Shown: in pieces, positions 16,373 through 25,868 of the stretch | How the letters are laid out: each line of letters starts with the position of its first letter | Numbering within the stretch: the first letter of the stretch is position 1 | NCBI GenBank assembly: GCA_964643885.1 | Contig: CAZXUI010000001.1 | Location: forward strand, 124,001-188,000 | Direction: 5' to 3' | From: CAADGL01 sp964643885 | GTDB taxonomy: Bacteria; Planctomycetota; Phycisphaerae; UBA1845; Fen-1342 | Length of the DNA: 64,000 nt | Translations under genes and position numbers: made by a program | The notes under the pieces: generated by a model | The model's input: only the letters and a program-made list of their open reading frames with translations | What the model was told of the DNA's origin: nothing | The model's database searches: none

Positions 16373-17780
16373 TCAGGGCGAAATCACGAGCATCATGTTG
16401 ACCAGCACGCTCACGCTGTTCGAATTGTGGTTGCTCATAATGATGTCGCCGAACCCATCACGTGTGAGATCGGCGACTAGCACTTTCACCGGCCAGGAGC
16501 CATTCGGCACGGCTTTGTAGTACTGCGTACTGCCACTGACGTGCTGAAACGTACCATCGCCCTTGCCCATGAGCAGGGCCACGTAATCCGGATCCGTCTC
16601 CGAACCGTATAGGTTCATCGTCGCGACAAGGTCAGGCTTCACACCCCCGTTGAGATGTCCGCTCGTGATGTCGCGTGGCACAAATGTACGAAGCGGCTGC
16701 CCGTTGGGCGGGGAGAGAAGATAGGCATCCGGTGAGGTGTACGGATCGCAGTTCTGTGTAAAGCCACCGAGTCCGTCGCCGTGCTGAACCAGCACGAAAT
16801 TCGATTCAATCTCGACCCCCGCGATGTCCAGATGGGAGCCGGGCCCGAAGACGCCGGACGTGATCGAATAGAATGCCCAGGAATAGTTCTGTGCGCAGCC
16901 GGGAATCGTGTTGACCACGAAGTTCTGGAATCCCTGGTTGTCGAGCGTGGAGAGCGAGTTGTCGCCCGAATTCGCCGAGACGATGTCCGGCCAGGGCGAC
17001 TCAGGGGTCTTGACGAAGGCGCCGACGACGACGTCGTTCGGCGGCTGCCGCTCAGGCTCCCACGTCAGGTTCAGATCCACTTCGTGCAGAAGGAGGGGGG
17101 CACCATCAACGTTGTACCACACGAAGACGCGATCGAGCTCGTCTGGCGACCCCTCATACTCCGTATCAACGGCTGCCACCACGTCGAGGCGGGTATCGGC
17201 ATTAAGGTCGGCCAGCGCCACGCCGCGCAGCGGGAAACCGGGCGATGAGTGGCCGACCGTCTGAGAGAACTGCCCGCCGCCTTCGTTCCGGATCCAGTAG
17301 ATGCCCCACCCGGGGTCGCTCGTGCCATCCTCTTCCGCCCAGCCTGCCGTCGCCACGATGTCGAGATCACCGTCACCGTCGATGTCGGCCAGCGCCACGT
17401 CGGTCAGGTGGCATGAATCGCAGACCTGGCGCTCCTCCACGTTGAAGTGGGTCGCGCCGTTGGCCCAGTTGCCGGTGTTGCGCAGAATCGCGATCGTGCT
17501 CCGGCGATTGCCAGGATCAACGAGCTGTGCCCGGCCGATGATGCTCACACCGCCCTTGGCCACGACCAAGTCCGGCCAGAGGTCCTCCGGCGTGCCGGCC
17601 GTTGGGCCGCCGATGTCGCCGGCGGCGATTCCGAACGAGTGGGTCTGCATCGACCCGAGGTTGATCGTTACCGGGGGCGTGAAATTGGGCACGACCTCAG
17701 AAGCCGACGCTTGGGGGGGCAAGAACAGACGCGAGCGTGCAGCACACCAGACCATGCACGAACTTCCTGTACGACGGCAT
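16373..17780 (-). pseudogene. Secreted FG-GAP/VCBS-repeat protein, apparent +1 frameshift in the signal peptide
   Basis: Beta-propeller protein with FG-GAP/VCBS calcium loops (ALADIDGDGDLDIVATAG, ALADLNADTRLDVVAAV, ADLTRDGFGDIIMSN) and a Cys pair CDSCH. The main frame has no good start: its N-terminal TTG/ATG options give a poor signal. The ATG at 17780, with GAGGT five to six bases upstream, opens another frame reading MPSYRKFVHGLVCCTLASVL, then AP, a textbook signal peptide, but stops soon after. The two frames meet at a run of seven C (coding strand; 17713-17719). With six C the protein reads through ...SVLAPQASASE into the mature domain. It is a sequencing slip, a phase-variable tract or a recent mutation. 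About 469 aa if corrected. Confidence 0.75.
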
Positions 17781-17785
17781 CGCAA

Positions 17786-18207
17786 CCTCGTTTGTGTTGA
17801 ACATGGCCGTCACGTCGAGAAACCCCGAACCCGGCGGGACAGGTCCTCTTCCTTGCCCGGCCTCACGAAAAGACGAGTCGAAATGCGGGATGCGCGCATC
17901 GAGCGCCGGCTTTGTGCCGATCGCGTCCGCGTTCGTTCTCGTTACCTTGTTGAAACCGCTACTTGACGCTCCCCTGTAGTGCGATTATCGGCAGCGCGCC
18001 GTAGCCCCACGCGAATCGGCTGATCTGATCCGGCGCGAACAATCCGCTGCCAATTCTTCGCCGGCACCGGGCGTTTGTCAACGGAATTCTCAGGCCGCCC
18101 GGAGATTACCGCGGCCGCTGCCGCGTTTGCGTTCTGCGCCCCGCTCCCGCATCATCCGCGTTTCGGCCGGTCTGCCGCCGGCCGGACTGGAAAGTGCAGG
18201 AGCTCGC
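17786..18207 (+). other. Gap between the FG-GAP gene and the Tricorn-like gene
   Basis: This 422-base stretch holds the start regions of two divergent genes. I see no third gene, repeat or convincing promoter. The last 28 codons before 18208 are open in the Tricorn frame but look non-coding (Arg/Pro-rich). Confidence 0.4.
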
Positions 18208-21200
18208 ATGAACCGACGCCTCGTAGCGGCCGCGCTTTGGCTCGCCCTCGTCTCGCTCGCCTCCGCATCCACGCTCGCCGACCCCCCGGTCGGCTACTAC
18301 CGCCAGCCGGCGATCGGCGGCCAGACGATCGTCTTCGTCTCCGAGGGCGACCTGTGGAAGGCGCCGCTGGCCGGCGGCGTGGCGACGCGGCTGACGAGCC
18401 ATCCGGGCGACGAGCTTAGCCCGGCGATCTCGCCCGACGGCGAACGCGTCGCCTTCATCGCCACCTACGAAGGCCCGCCGGAGGTCTACAGCATGCCTCT
18501 GGCCGGCGGACTGCCGCGGCGGCACACCTTCGACGGCGCCCGCGCCTCGGTCAGCGGCTGGACGCCCGACGGCCGCATCATCGCAAGCACGGAGGTCTTT
18601 TCGACGCTCCCCAACTGGCAGCTCGTCCTGATCGATATCTCGACGGCCGACGCGGCCGGCACGCCGACGCTCCTGCCGCTGGCGCAGGCGGCGGACGGCA
18701 GCTACGACGACGCCGGGCGGACGCTCTTTTTCACGCGGCTCGCCTTTCAGGGCAGCCACACGAAGCGCTACAAGGGCGGCACGGCTCAGAACATCTGGCG
18801 CTTCACGCCCGGCGACGCGGAAGCGACCGCCCTGACCGCCGACTACGCCGGCACGAGCAAGCGGCCGATGTGGTGGCGCGGGCGCGTCTATTTCGCCAGC
18901 GACCGCGATGGGACGATGAATATCTGGTCGATGCGGCCGGATGGCGGCGATCTGCGGCAGCACACCCGGCACTCGGGCTTCGACGTAAAGGACCCGTCGC
19001 ACGAGGGCGGGCGGATCGTCTACCAGCTCGGCGCGGACCTGCACGTCTATGACATCGCGGCCGATACGACACAGCGGATCGAGATCACGCTCGATTCGGA
19101 CCTGGATCAGACGCGCGAGCTGTGGATCGACAAGCCGATGGACTACCTGACGGCGGCGCACGTCTCGCCCGATGGCGAGCGCGTGGTGCTGACGGCCCGC
19201 GGCGAGGTCTTCGTCGCGCCGCAGCGTCAGGGCCGGCTCGTGCAGGTCACGCGGGCGCCCGGCGTGCGCTATCGCAACGCCCGCTTTCTGCCGGACGGCA
19301 AAGAGCTCGTCGCTCTGTCGGACGAAAGCGGGGAGGTGGAGCTGTGGACGCTGCCGGCCAACGGCGTCGGCGCGGCTGAGCAGCTCACCGGCGGCAGTCA
19401 GAAGCTGCGGATCGATTCGCTCCCGTCGCCCGACGGCCGCTACCTCGCCCACTACGACAAGGACCAGCGGCTCTATCTGTTCGACACGCAGGACAAGAGC
19501 GACAGGCTGATCGTCGAGAACCCGGTCGACAACTTCTCGGAGTTGGCCTGGTCGCCCGACAGCCGCTGGCTGGCGTACGTGACGCCGGGAGACAATCTTT
19601 TCCGCCGCATCTACCTGTACGACACGCAGGCCGGCACGATCACGCCTGCGACGACGGACCGCTACGACAGCTACAGCCCGGCCTGGAGCGCGGACGGCGA
19701 GTGGCTCTACTTCCTCTCGGACCGCAATCTGCGCTCGATCGTCGGCAGCCCGTGGGGCGCGTATCAGCCCGAGCCCTACCTCGACAAGACGACCAAGGTG
19801 TATCACCTCGCCCTGCGCGAGGGGCTGCGCTCGCCCTTCGCCCCGCGCGACGAGCTACACGACGAGAACAAGAAGGGCGAGCAGGAGAAGAAGGAGACGT
19901 CGCCGCAGACGCAGCCCACGGAAACGCAGCCGGCGGAGACTCAGCCCGCCGAGTCGCAGCGGGCAACCGACGCCGCCGATACGCAACCCGCTTCGGCCGC
20001 GGCCGAGGGCGAAAAGGAGGCCGACAAGCCGAAGGTCAAGCCGGTCGAGATCGAGCTGGAGAACCTGGCGCAGCGGCTGCTCGAAGTGCCGCTGCCGCCC
20101 GGCAACTACTCCGATCTGACGGTCACCGAGAAAGCCCTCTTCTGGCTCAGCCGGCCGACCGGCGGCGGGCCGGCGACGCTCTCGGCCGCAGCGATCTCGC
20201 GCGACCCGCTGGAGGTCAAGACGGTCGTCGAGGACGTGCGCGGCTACGAGCTGTCGGGCGACGGCAAGAAGCTGCTCATTCGCCAGGGCGACCGCTTCTA
20301 CATCGTCGATGCGTCGGCCGGCAAGGCGGACCTGGACAAAAAGGACGTCGATCTGTCGGGCTGGAAGCTCTCGGTGATTCCGCAGGAGCAGTGGCGGCAG
20401 ATGTTCATCGAGGCCTGGCGGCTGGAGCGCGACTATTTCTATGACCGCGAGATGCACGGCGTCGACTGGCCGGCGATGCGCGACAAGTACCTGCCGCTGG
20501 TGGACCGCGTCAAGACGCGGGCGGAGCTCTCCGACCTGATCGCCCAGATGGTCGGCGAGCTGAGCGCTCTGCACATCTTCGTCTACGGCGGAGATCAGCG
20601 CCGCGGCGATGACAACGTCGTGCCGGCCTCGCTCGGGGCGAAGCTGACGCGCGACGCGGCCGCCGGCGGCTACCGCGTCGATCACGTCTATCAAAGCGAC
20701 CCGGACGAGCCGGAGCGCACCGCGCCGCTGGCCCGGCCGGGGGTCGACATCGGCGTCGGCGACATGATCGAGATGGTCAACGGCGTGGCGACGCTCTCGG
20801 TCGCCGATATCAATCTGCTTCTGCGGCACCAGGCCGGCCGGCAGGTGCTGCTGCGCGTCCGCCCGGCCGGCGGCGGCGAGCCGCGCGACGTGATCGTCGA
20901 GCCGATCTCGCCGGGCAGCGCGGCCGACCTGCGTTACCACGAATGGGAATACACGCGGCGGCAGGCGGTCGAGGAGCTGGGGGAGGGGCAGATCGGCTAC
21001 GTGCACCTGCGGGCGATGGGCGGGGGGAACTTCACCGAGTGGGCCCGCAACTACTACCCGGTCTTCACGCGGCAGGGGCTGATCATCGACGTGCGGCACA
21101 ACCGCGGCGGGAACATCGACAGTTGGATTCTCGGGCGGCTATTGCGCAAGGCGTGGTTCTACTGGAATCAGCACGCCGGCCAGGCGCCGCTGTGGAACAT

Positions 21201-21612
21201 GCAGTATGCCTTCCGCGGGCACGTGGTCGTGCTGTGCAACGAGCGGACCGCATCCGACGGCGAGGCCTTCTCAGAGGGGATCAAGCGGCTGAAGATCGGC
21301 ACGGTGATCGGCACGCGCACCTGGGGCGGGGAAATCTGGCTCTCGTCGAGCAACTTCCTGGTCGACGGCGGGATCGCCACAGCCGCGGAGTACGGCGTTT
21401 TCGGGCCGGAGGGGGAGTGGCTGGTCGAGGGGCATGGGGTGGAGCCGGACCTGGTGGTCGACAATCTGCCGCACGAGACGTTCAAAGGGCGCGATGCGCA
21501 GCTCGAGGCGGCCGTCGAGTTTCTGCGCAGGAAGATCGCCGAGGAGCCGGTACCGCCGGTCGTTGTGCCGCCGCGGCCGGACAAGTCGTTCGACTATCCG
21601 CCGCCGCGGTGA
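18208..21612 (+). CDS. Tricorn-like protease (S41 family)
   Basis: 1134-aa exported homologue of Tricorn protease. A signal peptide (MNRRLVAAALWLALVSLASA) precedes a beta-propeller region of WD/TolB-like repeats (about 30-560, e.g. DELSPAISPDGERVAFIATY). A Gln/Pro/Thr-rich linker (about 570-620) leads to the C1 helical domain, a PDZ domain (about 800-900) and the C2 S41 core. The nucleophile is Ser in ERTASDGEAFSEG (near 1016), with the histidine in SALHIFV (near 788) and Glu in WLVEGHGVEPD. The Ser before that His in archaeal Tricorn is Leu here. AGGAG lies five bases before the ATG at 18208. Unlike cytosolic archaeal Tricorn, this one should act in the envelope. Confidence 0.9.
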   Translation: MNRRLVAAALWLALVSLASASTLADPPVGYYRQPAIGGQTIVFVSEGDLWKAPLAGGVATRLTSHPGDELSPAISPDGERVAFIATYEGPPEVYSMPLAGGLPRRHTFDGARASVSGWTPDGRIIASTEVFSTLPNWQLVLIDISTADAAGTPTLLPLAQAADGSYDDAGRTLFFTRLAFQGSHTKRYKGGTAQNIWRFTPGDAEATALTADYAGTSKRPMWWRGRVYFASDRDGTMNIWSMRPDGGDLRQHTRHSGFDVKDPSHEGGRIVYQLGADLHVYDIAADTTQRIEITLDSDLDQTRELWIDKPMDYLTAAHVSPDGERVVLTARGEVFVAPQRQGRLVQVTRAPGVRYRNARFLPDGKELVALSDESGEVELWTLPANGVGAAEQLTGGSQKLRIDSLPSPDGRYLAHYDKDQRLYLFDTQDKSDRLIVENPVDNFSELAWSPDSRWLAYVTPGDNLFRRIYLYDTQAGTITPATTDRYDSYSPAWSADGEWLYFLSDRNLRSIVGSPWGAYQPEPYLDKTTKVYHLALREGLRSPFAPRDELHDENKKGEQEKKETSPQTQPTETQPAETQPAESQRATDAADTQPASAAAEGEKEADKPKVKPVEIELENLAQRLLEVPLPPGNYSDLTVTEKALFWLSRPTGGGPATLSAAAISRDPLEVKTVVEDVRGYELSGDGKKLLIRQGDRFYIVDASAGKADLDKKDVDLSGWKLSVIPQEQWRQMFIEAWRLERDYFYDREMHGVDWPAMRDKYLPLVDRVKTRAELSDLIAQMVGELSALHIFVYGGDQRRGDDNVVPASLGAKLTRDAAAGGYRVDHVYQSDPDEPERTAPLARPGVDIGVGDMIEMVNGVATLSVADINLLLRHQAGRQVLLRVRPAGGGEPRDVIVEPISPGSAADLRYHEWEYTRRQAVEELGEGQIGYVHLRAMGGGNFTEWARNYYPVFTRQGLIIDVRHNRGGNIDSWILGRLLRKAWFYWNQHAGQAPLWNMQYAFRGHVVVLCNERTASDGEAFSEGIKRLKIGTVIGTRTWGGEIWLSSSNFLVDGGIATAAEYGVFGPEGEWLVEGHGVEPDLVVDNLPHETFKGRDAQLEAAVEFLRRKIAEEPVPPVVVPPRPDKSFDYPPPR

Positions 21613-21747
21613 GGCGGAGTGGATCTGCGCCGCGCGAGCGTAGGGTTCGTCCCTTGACGCACCGACAAATCCTTGCTCGCCCGAGCGCTATCCGTCAATC
21701 GGCCGCGAGCGAGCACCTGATCTGAGCCGCGACCGTGCGCCTGATCC

Positions 21748-21914
21748 GAGCCGCGACCCTAAGGGAGCGGGCTGGGGGGTGGCGCGCTGACCGCGCAAGT
21801 GCCAACGCACATTCACCTACTGCACGCGCACGATCATCGTTTCAGGTGTGTGGGCCGCGGCGCGTGGACGCGGGGACGTCCGTACCCTTTGCCCGCTCCT
21901 TACGGTCGCGGCTC
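21748..21914. repeat. Intergenic palindromic element, copy B
   Basis: Terminal inverted repeats at 21748-21771 and 21892-21914 (GAGCCGCGACC.TAAGGGAG type). The centre has CACCTA (21814-21819) and AGGTGTGTG (21844 on), again exactly 24 bases apart. Extra partial arms (TGAGCCGCGACCGT at 21723; ACGGTCGCGGCTC at 21926) flank both sides. It lies between the stops of convergent tricorn-like and tssH genes, in a 383-base gap with no gene. Confidence 0.8.
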
Positions 21915-21995
21915 TGAGCATACCGACGGTCGCGGCTCGGGGCACCGTACGACCTGCTTGTGCGTCAAGGGACGCACGCTACGAGTCACTACGAG

Positions 21996-24719
21996 TTACG
22001 CAAAGTCGTACGTAAACTGTCCCTCGCCGTCGACACCCAGGCTCAGCGCCTTGGGCCGCGTTTCGCTGCTCATGATCTCCAGCACCTTGCGGGCGATCTC
22101 CGGCAGCACCGTCTCGTTGATGATCAGGTTGATCAGCCGCGCGCCGATCGTAATCTGCTGGCAGCGGGCCGCGATCGCATCGCCCACGGCCGGCGCGACC
22201 TTCAGCTCCATCTTGTAGACCGCCTGGAGCCGCTGGCGGATCTTGCCCAGCTTCAGATCGATGATCTTGCGCAGCGTGTCGGGCGAGAGCGGGTAATACG
22301 GAATCACCGTCGTGCGGCCGACGAAGGCCGGGGTGAAGCGCTTCTCCAGCAGCGGCTGGATGCCCGTCCGCATCTCCTCGAGCGTCGGCTTCTCGCCGTC
22401 GGCGCACATGTCCATGATCATGTCGGCCCCCTCGTTGCTGGTCATCATGATCACCGTGTTCTTGAAGCTGGCCGTGCGGCCTTCGCTGTCGGTCAGCGCG
22501 CCCTTGTCGAAGACCTGCATGAACAGCAGGTTCACGTCCATGTGGGCTTTTTCCATCTCGTCCAGCAGGATCACGCTGTAGGGCCGCTGGCGGACGGCCT
22601 CCGTCAGCACGCCGCCTTCGCCGTAGCCGACCAGGCCGGGCGCTGAGCCGATCAGCCGGCTCACGTTCATGCTGCTCGAGTATTCCGTCATGTTGATCGT
22701 GGTCATGAAGCGCTCGCCGCCGAAGATCAGATCGGCGACGGCCAGGGCCGTCTCGGTCTTGCCCGTGCCGCTGGGGCCGACCAGCAGGAAGACGGCCAGC
22801 GGCAGCGACGGGTCCTGGAGCTTGCCGCTGGCGATGCGGAGGCGCTTGCCGACCTCGCGGACGGCGTGATCTTGGCCGATGATGCGCTGGCCGATGCGCT
22901 GCTCGAAATGCAGGATCGCCTCCGCCTGGTCCTTGACCATGTTGCCGGCCGGGATGCCGGTCCAGTCGCTGAGCACCTGGGAGACGACGTCGGCGTCGAC
23001 CTGGAGCGGGACGAGCGGGTCCTGCTTGCCGACGAACTGGGTCAGGGCCGCGGAGGCCTCGGCCATCTCCTTGCGGATCTGCTCGACCGGGCGCGGCGGG
23101 GCGGGAGATGCGGCCGCGGCGGAGGCGGGCGCAGCGCCGGCGACGGGCGCTGTGGCCGTCGATTTGCCATCGCCGGCGGAGTGCGCCTCGCGGGCGCGTT
23201 CGAGCTCTTCTCGCAGGCGGATCACGTTCTGGGCCAGCTCGCGCTCGCGCTTCCAGCGTGCTTCCAGCTCGGCGAACGCCTTCTGCTGCGTCTCCAGGTC
23301 CTGGCGGAACGCCTCCAGCTCCTCGGGGTCGTGCTTGTGGCCGGCGTCGGCGTCGCGCTGCACGGCACGGATGGCCGTCTCGAGCTGAATGATGCGGCGG
23401 CGGATGTCTTCAAGCGCGCCCGGCGAGGTATTCAGCCCGACGGCGACGCGGGCGCAGGCCGTGTCGAGCAGCGCGACGGCCTTGCGCGGGAGCTGCTGTT
23501 CGGCGAGATATTGATTGGACATCGAGACGGCCGCCCGCACGGCCTCGTCCAGAATGTGCAGCTTGTGGTGCTTCTCGAAGCGGTCCTTCGTGCCGCGAAT
23601 CATGTCGATGCAGACGGGCACGGCGGGCTCGTCGAGCTTGATCAGGCCGAAACGCTGGGCGAAGGGCGGGTCTTTCTCGATGTACTTCTTGTATTCGGCC
23701 CAGGTCGTGGCGGCGATGGTGCGCAGCTCGCCGCGGGCCAAGGCCGGCTTGAGCAGGTTGGCGGCGTCGTTGCCGGCCGCCCCGCCGCCGATCAGCGTAT
23801 GGGCCTCGTCGATGAAGAGGATGACCGGCTGGCCGGCGGCGTTGCGGGCGTTGACGTCGCTGATGACGGCCTTGAGCCGCCGCTCGAACTCGCCCTTGAC
23901 GCTGGCGCCGGCGCTGAGCAGGCCGACATCCAGGCTGAGAACGGCGACATTGGCGAGAAAGGGGGGCACGTCGCCGGCGGCGATGCGCAGCGCGAAGCCT
24001 TCGACGATGGCCGTCTTGCCGACGCCCGGATCGCCGACGATGAGCGGATTGTTCTGGTAGCGGCGCATCAGGATGTCGACGACCTGCCGGATTTCGCGCT
24101 CGCGGCCGAAGACGGGGTCGATGCGCCCGTCGCGGGCGCGGGCCGTGACGTCGGTGGTGAACTGCGCGAGCGCCTCGCCGCCGCCGGCCGGTGCGCCCGG
24201 GGCCGGCCGGGCGCCGCCGGCCTCGGCCTGCTCGGCGCTGCGGCTCTCGACGGAGTCGGCGGTGATCTTCGCGAAGGCGCTCCTGAGCTCGTCTTCGCGG
24301 ATCTTCTCAAACTCCTCCGTGTAGTCCGTGAAGACGGGCAGGTTTCGATGCCGTCGCAGGGCCAGCAGCAGGGCGCCCGAGCGGATGTTGCGCTGGTTGA
24401 GCTCGAGCGACGAGATCTGGAAGCCGTGGCTGAGCCAGTCGGCCAGGAAGGGCGAGAACTGCGGCCGGCCGGCGTTGCCGACCTTCAGCTCGTCGAGGGC
24501 GCGGTTGACGGCGGCACGGACGGAGGCGGCGTCGACCTTGAAATGGTCGAAGACGGCAGCCACGTCGCAGTCGTTGATGTCGAGCAGCGCGGCGAGCATG
24601 TGCTCGATCGTGATCTCGTAGTGTGTGCGGCTGATGCAGGCGCCGGCGGCGGCCTCGAGCGCGCGGATGCACGGGCTGTTGAGCTGCTGGCGAAGGAGCT
24701 TCATATCGACGTTGGCCAT
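21996..24719 (-). CDS. tssH: Type VI secretion AAA+ ATPase TssH (ClpV)
   Basis: 907-aa double AAA+ unfoldase that disassembles the contracted TssB/TssC sheath for reuse. Seen: a Clp-N domain (1-150, SRTHYEITIEHMLAALL), first AAA with Walker A GDPGVGKT near 229 and Walker B VILFIDEAHTLIGGG, a coiled-coil middle domain (about 430-530), second AAA with GPSGTGKT near 647 and VILLDEMEKAHMDV, and the ClpB D2-small domain. The motif GLVGYGEGGVLTEAVR (near 700) is typical of ClpV rather than ClpB. It is last in the order tssF-tssG-tssH. An Ala/Pro-rich insert is present near 515-550. Confidence 0.95.
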   Translation of the reverse strand: MANVDMKLLRQQLNSPCIRALEAAAGACISRTHYEITIEHMLAALLDINDCDVAAVFDHFKVDAASVRAAVNRALDELKVGNAGRPQFSPFLADWLSHGFQISSLELNQRNIRSGALLLALRRHRNLPVFTDYTEEFEKIREDELRSAFAKITADSVESRSAEQAEAGGARPAPGAPAGGGEALAQFTTDVTARARDGRIDPVFGREREIRQVVDILMRRYQNNPLIVGDPGVGKTAIVEGFALRIAAGDVPPFLANVAVLSLDVGLLSAGASVKGEFERRLKAVISDVNARNAAGQPVILFIDEAHTLIGGGAAGNDAANLLKPALARGELRTIAATTWAEYKKYIEKDPPFAQRFGLIKLDEPAVPVCIDMIRGTKDRFEKHHKLHILDEAVRAAVSMSNQYLAEQQLPRKAVALLDTACARVAVGLNTSPGALEDIRRRIIQLETAIRAVQRDADAGHKHDPEELEAFRQDLETQQKAFAELEARWKRERELAQNVIRLREELERAREAHSAGDGKSTATAPVAGAAPASAAAASPAPPRPVEQIRKEMAEASAALTQFVGKQDPLVPLQVDADVVSQVLSDWTGIPAGNMVKDQAEAILHFEQRIGQRIIGQDHAVREVGKRLRIASGKLQDPSLPLAVFLLVGPSGTGKTETALAVADLIFGGERFMTTINMTEYSSSMNVSRLIGSAPGLVGYGEGGVLTEAVRQRPYSVILLDEMEKAHMDVNLLFMQVFDKGALTDSEGRTASFKNTVIMMTSNEGADMIMDMCADGEKPTLEEMRTGIQPLLEKRFTPAFVGRTTVIPYYPLSPDTLRKIIDLKLGKIRQRLQAVYKMELKVAPAVGDAIAARCQQITIGARLINLIINETVLPEIARKVLEIMSSETRPKALSLGVDGEGQFTYDFA

Positions 24720-24746
24720 GCTGCGTTCCTCTGTCGGGGTTGATGC

Positions 24747-25868
24747 TTACGATACTCCGGCCGCGGCCGGTTCGTCAGTGCCGCCGGCCGCGCCGGCGTC
24801 CGCGGCCGCAGCGGCCGCCGCCGGGCCGTAGCCCACCGACTGCTCGGGCGGCGCGAAGACGACGGAGCGGTCGCTGGTGGGCTGGCTGCGCATCCAGGAG
24901 GTCCAGGCGAGGCGGCCGAGCATTCCGCGTTCGCCGATGGGTGTCTCGGGGACCTCGTCGCCGCGGAGCGTCACCTCGAGATCGAACTCGAGCGGGTCGC
25001 CGCAATAGAAGCGGGCGATCGCGCGGACGTCGGCCGCGGCGCTTCCCGGCGGCAGGAACTTCACGTACTGGTCGAAGCCGACGGGCCCGACGCGGATGCG
25101 GAACTTGCCGCCGCGGTCGTAGAGCCGCTCGCCGAGCAGCAGATTCTGTCCGAGGGTGCAGTTGCGTCGGCCGAAGGCGTTGCAGTCGGAATCTTCGATC
25201 CGCAGCCAGCGGCCGGTGCATTGCTCGATGGCGAAATCGACGCCGGGAAAGTAGTCGCGCAGCATTCCGAGCAGGCCGGCGGCGTTTCGGGGGCGCTGGG
25301 CGAGCAGGCCGGCGTAGCGGAACATGCGGACGGGGTTGAGCCGCAGGGCTTCGTCGAGATGGGGGGTGCCGATGCCGACGATGCCGCGGACGACGCGCGA
25401 GATCGGGTCCTGCCCGTCGCGGCGGAAGGTGACGTAGTAGCGATACTTGACCCAGACGCGGTAGAGCAGCGAGAGGGCGCGGTGGTGGAATAGGTCGAGA
25501 AAGTCGCGCGTGCGGATGTCCGCCTCCTGCTCGGGCAGGAGGTTTTCGGTGAAGTGCGTCGCAAGCGGAGACTCGGCCCCGTAGAGGCCGAGAAAGGTCG
25601 TCGTCAGCACGAGCTGGCCGAGCTCGCCGCGGTCGCGCCATTCGGCGCTGTCGATATCCGCCAGGGCGAAGCCGAGGGAAAGGGCGGGGCGGAGGCGAAC
25701 GCCCTCGCGCTGGGCCGGGCCGCGCTGGCCGATGGGCGCGAGCTCCGGCGCGATGCGATCGATCATGTGCAGGAGCTGGAAGAACTCGAAGTCGCGGGCG
25801 GAGCGCAGGGCGCGCTGCACCAGCGAATGCTCGGGCGACCAGGGAACGGCGCGGGGCCGCCGGGTCAC
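24747..25868 (-). CDS. tssG: Type VI secretion baseplate protein TssG
   Basis: 373-aa wedge component of the T6SS baseplate, forming a complex with TssF. Family features: FEFFQLLHMIDRIAP near the start, LGLYGAESPLATHFTENLL near 93, and FLDLFHHRALSLLYRVWVKY near 125. The C terminus is Ala/Gly-rich low complexity (AAAAAAADAGAAGGTDEPA), an unusual extension. The GTG at 25868 overlaps the tssF stop in a GTGA, supporting translational coupling and this start over the upstream GTG at 25901. The stop is 27 bases before the tssH start. Confidence 0.9.
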   Translation of the reverse strand: MTRRPRAVPWSPEHSLVQRALRSARDFEFFQLLHMIDRIAPELAPIGQRGPAQREGVRLRPALSLGFALADIDSAEWRDRGELGQLVLTTTFLGLYGAESPLATHFTENLLPEQEADIRTRDFLDLFHHRALSLLYRVWVKYRYYVTFRRDGQDPISRVVRGIVGIGTPHLDEALRLNPVRMFRYAGLLAQRPRNAAGLLGMLRDYFPGVDFAIEQCTGRWLRIEDSDCNAFGRRNCTLGQNLLLGERLYDRGGKFRIRVGPVGFDQYVKFLPPGSAAADVRAIARFYCGDPLEFDLEVTLRGDEVPETPIGERGMLGRLAWTSWMRSQPTSDRSVVFAPPEQSVGYGPAAAAAAADAGAAGGTDEPAAAGVS

